DNA from: an uncultured Actinomycetes bacterium
GTDB lineage: Bacteria > Actinomycetota > Actinomycetes > S36-B12
Length of the DNA: 10,464 nt
Direction: 5' to 3'
Assembly: GCA_937902285.1 (NCBI GenBank)
Contig: CALGTB010000039.1
Span: 1 to 10,464, forward strand
This document shows, piece by piece, positions 6,315 through 10,464 of the stretch. A program made the translations under genes and the position numbers. Below the pieces are notes generated by a model. That model had not been told where the DNA came from, made no database searches, and saw only the letters and a program-made list of their open reading frames with translations. Position 1 is the first letter of the stretch. Every line of letters begins with the position of its first letter.

Positions 6315-6343
6315 GGCGACAGCCTATTCCGCGGTGCCCGCGG
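6315..6343 (-). promoter_or_regulatory. Probable proS promoter: palindrome plus -10 element
   Basis: The 29 bases between the glycoside hydrolase stop and the proS GTG read, on the minus strand: CCGCGG, GCA, CCGCGG, AA, TAGGCT, GTCGCC, then GTG. The first 15 bases form a perfect 6-bp stem with a 3-base loop, starting at the base after the stop codon. TAGGCT (6326-6321) fits the actinobacterial TAnnnT -10 and is six bases from the GTG, the spacing expected for a leaderless start. No good -35 is visible. AGG within TAGGCT could instead act as a weak Shine-Dalgarno site. Confidence 0.5.
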
Positions 6344-9004
6344 TCAGGCGAGGTCGGTGAAGCGCAGCGCGCCGCCGTACTGGAGCAGGAGCGCGACCGT
6401 GGCCGTCCAGCCGGTCTGATGGCTCGCCCCGACACCGTGCCCGTCGTCGCCGTCGAAGTACTCGTAGAAGGGGACGAGGTCGCGCCAGTGCGGATCGTCC
6501 TGGAAGTAGTCGTTGCCGCCCAGCACCGGACGCCGGCCGTCGGCACCCCGGAGGAAGATGCTGGTGAGCCGCGCCGCCAGCTCGTCGGCAGCGCCCGACA
6601 GGGGCACGGTCTCCGGCGAGCCGGTCGGGTCGGCCACCCGCACCGTGTCCCCGTAGAAGCGTGCGTAGGCGTTGAGTCCCTGCAGGAGCAGGAAGTTCAT
6701 CGGGAACCACACGGGTCCGCGCCAGTTGGAGTTGCCGCCGAACATGCGGCTGGACGACTCCGCGGGCGTGTATCCGACGCGGTACTCGGCCCCGTTCGCC
6801 GTGTACACGTAGGGATGGTCGAGGTGGTGCCGCGACAGCGACCTCAGTCCGAACGGCGACAGGAACTGCTCGGGGTCGAGCATCCGCTCGAGGATGCGTC
6901 GCAGCCGCTCCTCCTGGACGACGGCGACCATGACGTGGCTCCCGTCGCCGCCGCTGAGTCGCAGTCGCACGGCATCAGGCGGCTCGTGGTACGTGTCGCG
7001 CAGGCTCGTCAGCTGCGCCGAGATCGATGCGAGCTCCTCGCGGGCCGTCACGGGGATGGCGATCGACGCCAGCAGGGGCACGAGGGACTGCATCGAGAAG
7101 ACCTCGAGGGATCGAGCGCTGCCGTCCGGGAACTCGATGACGTCGTGGTAGAACCCCGTGTCGTCATTCCAGAGGCTGACGTTGCCCGACCCCTTCTCGA
7201 GCGCGTTCGCCACCAGCCAGCCGTCCCAGACCCAGCGGCCGAACATGCGGTCGTAGCCGGGCTCCTGTCGCGCCAGCTCGACGGTCATCTCCAGCATCTG
7301 GAGCACCATGGCGGCGACCCACGAGGTGCCGTCGACCTGGGCGAGCGTTCCGCCCGTCGGGAGCGGCTGGTCGCGGTCGAAGACCCCGATGTTGTCCATG
7401 CCCAGGAAGCCGCCGCCGAACATCCCCCGGTCGGCGGCGTCCTTCTGGTTGAGCCACCACATCACGTCGAGCGTGAGCGAGCGGTAGGCCGCCGAGAGGA
7501 AGGCGAAGTCCCCCGTGCCCGTCGCGCGACGGTCGAGCTGGTAGACCTGCCACGCCGCCCAGGCGTGGAGGGGCGGATTCGTGTCGCCGAAGCTCCACTC
7601 GTACGCCGGGATCTGCCCGTGCGGGTGCTGGTAGACCGAGGACAGCAGGAGCAGCACCTGGTCCTTGGCGAAGTCGGGGTCCACCATCGCCATCGTCACG
7701 CAGTGGAAGGCGAGGTCCCAGGCGGCGTACCAGGGGTACTCCCAGGCGTCCGGCATGAGGATGATGTCGTCGCTGACGAGGTGCTGCCAGTCGCTGTTGC
7801 GCCCCTTCCAACGCGAGGCCGGCGGGGTCGGCTGGGTGGGGTCGCCCTGCAGCCACCGCCGCACCTCGTAGTGGTAGTACTGCTTGCACCACAGCAGGCC
7901 GGCGAGCGCCTGCCGCTGCACGAGGCGCTGGTCGTCGTCGAGCTCCGGGCGGGCGAGTGCCGCGTAGAACTCGTCGGCCTCCTCCTTCCGCGCGGCGAGC
8001 ACGGCGTCGGCGTCATCGAACGGGAGTCTCAGGTCGGCGGGCGCGAAGCGCACGGTGACGACCAGGGACTCGCCCGGACCGAGCACGGTCTGGACGTGCG
8101 CGGCCGCCTTGCTGCCGGCCGTGCGATCGACGGCGGAGGAGTCCCCGTCGACCACGAAGTCGCCGATGCCGTCCTTCGCATGGTCCGACGTGTTCGGAGA
8201 CGAGAACAGCCGACGGGCATTGGTCTCGTTCTCGCAGAACAGGAGGTCGGGCTCCGAACCGCCGGAGGCGCTCACGTACAGCCAGCGGTCGCCGAGCGCG
8301 GGATGGGTCGTCCGCGCGACGCCGTCCCGTTCACGGGTGATCCGTGGGGCCGAGGCGCCCTCCTCCCACGACCACGTGTTCCGGTACCACAGGTGCGGCA
8401 GCACATGGATCGGCGCCGCATCGGGACCGCGATTGGTGGCCGTGATGCGGCACAGGACGTCCTCGGGAGACGCCTTCGCGTACTCGACCACGACGTCGAA
8501 GTAGCGGTTCGCACGCCAGTCGCCCTCGAGCGCGTCGAAGAGCTCGTACTCGGGCTGCTCCGGGCCCCGGGAGCGGTTCGCGTCCACGAGGTCCGCATAC
8601 GGGAACGCCGCCTGCGGGTACTTGTAGACCATGGACGCGTAGGCATGCGTGGGCAGGTTGTCGGTGTAGAACCAGTAGTCCTTGACGTCCTCGCCGTGGT
8701 TGCCCTCCTCGTTGGACACGCCGAAGGGGCGCTCCTTCAGGATGTCGTCGGCCCCGTTCCACAGGGCCAGGCCCAGGCAGATCGTCTGATCCCGGTCGCA
8801 CCAGCCGGCGAGCCCGTCCTCGTTCCAGCGGTAGGCCCTGCTCCGGGAGTGATCGAAGGGGAAGTACGACCATGCGTCGCCGTCGGCGCTGTAGTCCTCG
8901 CGGACGGTGCCCCAGGCGCGCTCACTGAGGTAGGTGCCCCACCGACGCCAGTCGCCTGCCCCGGCCCGCACCTCGGCCAGCCGATCGCCCTCAGCCGTGG
9001 TCAT
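6344..9004 (-). CDS. GH63 / MGH1-like family glycoside hydrolase (glucosidase)
   Basis: This large protein of 886 residues has no signal peptide or membrane segment, so it is predicted to be cytosolic. It looks like the long bacterial glucosidase-type members of the GH63/MGH1-like group. These have an N-terminal beta-rich domain (about 1-340, starting ERAWGTVREDYSADGDAWSYFPFDHSRSRAYRW) and a C-terminal alpha/alpha toroid. Supporting motifs are YAAWDLAFHCV, with D430 the likely general acid, and GGNSNWRGPVWFPMNFLLLQGL at 756-776. The latter is close to the WRGPVW signature of the group; E749 shortly before it is a candidate general base. The family includes enzymes acting on glucosylglycerate, mannosylglycerate and short glucosides; the substrate here is not determined. 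The ATG at 9004 has GAGGG nine bases upstream and follows the GNAT gene by 27 bases. The symbol is left blank because no name is certain. Confidence 0.85.
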   Translation of the reverse strand: MTTAEGDRLAEVRAGAGDWRRWGTYLSERAWGTVREDYSADGDAWSYFPFDHSRSRAYRWNEDGLAGWCDRDQTICLGLALWNGADDILKERPFGVSNEEGNHGEDVKDYWFYTDNLPTHAYASMVYKYPQAAFPYADLVDANRSRGPEQPEYELFDALEGDWRANRYFDVVVEYAKASPEDVLCRITATNRGPDAAPIHVLPHLWYRNTWSWEEGASAPRITRERDGVARTTHPALGDRWLYVSASGGSEPDLLFCENETNARRLFSSPNTSDHAKDGIGDFVVDGDSSAVDRTAGSKAAAHVQTVLGPGESLVVTVRFAPADLRLPFDDADAVLAARKEEADEFYAALARPELDDDQRLVQRQALAGLLWCKQYYHYEVRRWLQGDPTQPTPPASRWKGRNSDWQHLVSDDIILMPDAWEYPWYAAWDLAFHCVTMAMVDPDFAKDQVLLLLSSVYQHPHGQIPAYEWSFGDTNPPLHAWAAWQVYQLDRRATGTGDFAFLSAAYRSLTLDVMWWLNQKDAADRGMFGGGFLGMDNIGVFDRDQPLPTGGTLAQVDGTSWVAAMVLQMLEMTVELARQEPGYDRMFGRWVWDGWLVANALEKGSGNVSLWNDDTGFYHDVIEFPDGSARSLEVFSMQSLVPLLASIAIPVTAREELASISAQLTSLRDTYHEPPDAVRLRLSGGDGSHVMVAVVQEERLRRILERMLDPEQFLSPFGLRSLSRHHLDHPYVYTANGAEYRVGYTPAESSSRMFGGNSNWRGPVWFPMNFLLLQGLNAYARFYGDTVRVADPTGSPETVPLSGAADELAARLTSIFLRGADGRRPVLGGNDYFQDDPHWRDLVPFYEYFDGDDGHGVGASHQTGWTATVALLLQYGGALRFTDLA

Positions 9005-9031
9005 GCCGCGGAACCCTCGTGGCGGCGCATC

Positions 9032-9883
9032 TCAGAACAGCACCGTCGCGAACGAGCCGACCTCGCGGAACCCGACGGCGCGATACGCCTTGCGTGCAGC
9101 CGTGTTGTAGTCGTTCACGTACAGCGACACCTGCGGAGCGATCCGGGCACGCGCGTGACGCACGACAGCGGCCATGCCGCTCTCTGACAGCCGCCGCCCC
9201 CGGAACGCGGGATCGACCCAGACGCCCTGCACCTGGCAGACGCCGTTGCTGACCGCCCCGACCTCGGCCTTGAACACCACCAGGCCGTCGTCGATCCGCA
9301 CGAAGGAGCGTCCCTCGTCGACGATCTCCGCGATCCTCGTGCGGTACGCATACGAGGCTCCGCCGACCGTCGGGGACACCCCCACCTCGGCCGTGAACAT
9401 GGCCACGCACGCGGGCACGAGGATGTCGAGGTCGTCGGCCACGGACGGGCGGACCAGCGGGTCGGGCTCGACCAGCGGGTCGCCGTCGATGAGCATGAGC
9501 GGCTGCGACGAGCGCACGTCGCGGGCAGGTCCCCACGATGGCTCCAGGATGCGCCAGAGGTCCATGACCTCGTCAGCCGGGCCCACGATCGATGAGCAGC
9601 GACGCCCACGGGGCCGGAGGCGGTCGGCGAAGGCCGCGCGCGCGGCGGGCGTCGTGGCCACCGGGACGAGGTTGGCCCCGAGGAACATGAGCGACCGCAG
9701 CGCAGCGCCGTCGTAGTAGCCGAGCAGGTCGCCGCCGAGCCGCCACGGATCGGCACCGGCCACCCGCACCCGCGAGGCGACGAAGCAGTGCGCGACCGGA
9801 TCCGCCTCGAGGATCGCCGCCACGGCCTCGGTGTCGCGGACCGTCACGGGCCGGACGGAGCCGACCACCTCGGAGATCGTCAT
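9032..9883 (-). CDS. GNAT acetyltransferase with N-terminal DUF4081 domain
   Basis: This cytosolic protein of 283 residues is predicted to transfer an acyl group from acyl-CoA to an amine; the acceptor is unknown. The N-terminal half (about 12-130, with HCFVASRV and GGDLLGYYDG) resembles the actinobacterial DUF4081 domain. The C-terminal half is a GNAT domain: RPSVADDLDILVPA, then QVQGVWVDPAFRGRRL (217-232) carrying the acetyl-CoA pyrophosphate-binding loop FRGRRL. It ends with VNDYNTAARKAYRAVGFREVG (256-276), a typical GNAT end. The ATG at 9883 follows the ispG stop by 10 bases with little Shine-Dalgarno sequence, suggesting coupling to ispG. Such proteins are commonly found directly after ispG in actinobacteria, but no link to isoprenoid synthesis is established. 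Confidence 0.9.
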   Translation of the reverse strand: MTISEVVGSVRPVTVRDTEAVAAILEADPVAHCFVASRVRVAGADPWRLGGDLLGYYDGAALRSLMFLGANLVPVATTPAARAAFADRLRPRGRRCSSIVGPADEVMDLWRILEPSWGPARDVRSSQPLMLIDGDPLVEPDPLVRPSVADDLDILVPACVAMFTAEVGVSPTVGGASYAYRTRIAEIVDEGRSFVRIDDGLVVFKAEVGAVSNGVCQVQGVWVDPAFRGRRLSESGMAAVVRHARARIAPQVSLYVNDYNTAARKAYRAVGFREVGSFATVLF

Positions 9884-9893
9884 GCGGGCACGA

Positions 9894-10464
9894 TCAGGAG
9901 GTCGTGACCACGGGACTGCCGGTGGCCTCGCCCATCGACTCGGCGAGCTTCATGGCCTCCTCGATGAGCGTCTCCACGATCTGCGACTCGGGGACGGTCT
10001 TGATCACCTCGCCCTTGACGAAGATCTGGCCCTTCCCGTTGCCGGATGCGACGCCGAGGTCGGCCTCGCGCGCCTCGCCGGGGCCGTTGACGACGCAGCC
10101 CATCACCGCGACGCGCAGCGGGACCTCGAGGCCCTCGAGGCCGGCCGTCACCTGCTCGGCCAGCGTGTAGACGTCGACCTGGGCGCGACCGCACGAGGGG
10201 CACGACACGATCTCGAGCCCGCGCTGGCGCAGGTTCAGCGACTCCAGGATGGAGATGCCGACCTTGACCTCCTCGACCGGCGGGGCCGACAGGGACACGC
10301 GGATGGTGTCGCCGATGCCGCGGCTGAGCAGACCGCCGAACGCCACGGCCGACTTGATCGTGCCCTGGAACGTCGGGCCGGCCTCGGTGACGCCGAGATG
10401 CAGCGGGTAGTCGCACTGCTCCGCGAGCTGCATGTACGCGAGCATCATCACGACCGGGTCGTGG
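9894..10464 (-). CDS. ispG: 4-hydroxy-3-methylbut-2-enyl-diphosphate synthase IspG (C-terminal part, 5' end outside window)
   Basis: IspG (GcpE) is the iron-sulfur enzyme of the MEP isoprenoid pathway that converts methylerythritol cyclodiphosphate to HMBPP. The 189 visible residues are the C-terminal half of the usual 370-390 residue protein. They begin in the TIM-barrel domain (YPLHLGVTEAGPTFQGTIKSA). They include the [4Fe-4S] ligands: SCPSCGR, with the two cysteines at visible residues 88 and 91, and MGCVVNGPGEA with cysteine 123 and glutamate 130. These correspond to the Cys3-Glu ligand set known for IspG. The frame is open to the window edge, so the true start lies beyond it; internal ATG or GTG codons near 10451 are not starts. 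The GNAT gene begins 10 bases downstream. Confidence 0.96.
   Translation of the reverse strand, partial: HDPVVMMLAYMQLAEQCDYPLHLGVTEAGPTFQGTIKSAVAFGGLLSRGIGDTIRVSLSAPPVEEVKVGISILESLNLRQRGLEIVSCPSCGRAQVDVYTLAEQVTAGLEGLEVPLRVAVMGCVVNGPGEAREADLGVASGNGKGQIFVKGEVIKTVPESQIVETLIEEAMKLAESMGEATGSPVVTTS

Noticed and set aside
4494..6419. A 641-codon plus-strand open frame antisense to proS
   Set aside because: It is a shadow of proS, which matches the family along its full length. The antisense product has no domain I recognise.
6419..9187. A plus-strand open frame of 922 codons antisense to the glycoside hydrolase gene, longer than the gene itself
   Set aside because: The translation is low-complexity and rich in Arg, Val, Glu and Gly with no recognisable domain. 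The minus-strand frame has clear GH63-like motifs. High-GC third positions commonly leave the antisense frame open.

Overview
The window is high-GC and gene-dense. Its gene order and protein sequences point to an actinomycete. The run ispG, GNAT, proS, ..., rimP, nusA, ylxR (with infB expected next) is a familiar actinobacterial chromosomal arrangement. The NusA is the short form of about 330 residues without C-terminal acidic repeats, and a DUF4081-GNAT protein follows ispG. A Nocardioidaceae-like member of the Propionibacteriales fits best, but that placement is from memory of the families and not from a search. Almost every gene lies on the minus strand, so transcription runs from high to low coordinates.

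Right part, read right to left: the 3' half of ispG (isoprenoid precursor synthesis), a DUF4081-GNAT acetyltransferase 10 bases after it, and an 886-residue GH63/MGH1-like glycoside hydrolase 27 bases further on. Then comes a 29-base gap holding a 6-bp-stem palindrome and a -10-like TAGGCT placed so that the proS transcript could start at its GTG codon. proS, a HAD-family hydrolase and a TSUP (TauE/SafE, YfcA-like) permease follow with gaps of 1 and 5 bases and are probably cotranscribed.

Middle: the only plus-strand genes are a pair of small ferritin-like proteins. The first is a Tat-type lipoprotein and the second is a DUF4439-like protein that starts in an ATGA overlap. The pair converges on the permease gene, with the two reading frames overlapping by 12 bases at their ends. 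A 140-base divergent intergenic region separates the pair from rimP and contains a 10-bp direct repeat and a small inverted repeat.

Left part: rimP (30S maturation), nusA (transcription elongation, termination and antitermination) and ylxR, each separated by 5 bases, form the start of the translation/transcription operon that normally continues to infB. After ylxR there are at least 100 bases without a clear gene. They contain a 26-bp tandem repeat running over the ylxR stop codon and two consecutive perfect hairpins.

The window is mostly conserved housekeeping sequence. I found no RNA gene, CRISPR array, insertion sequence or prophage gene, and no convincing new multi-gene system. The best leads are small: the repeat-plus-hairpin leader before the expected infB, the compact proS promoter, the HAD protein with an altered catalytic motif, and the split exported/cytosolic ferritin-like pair.
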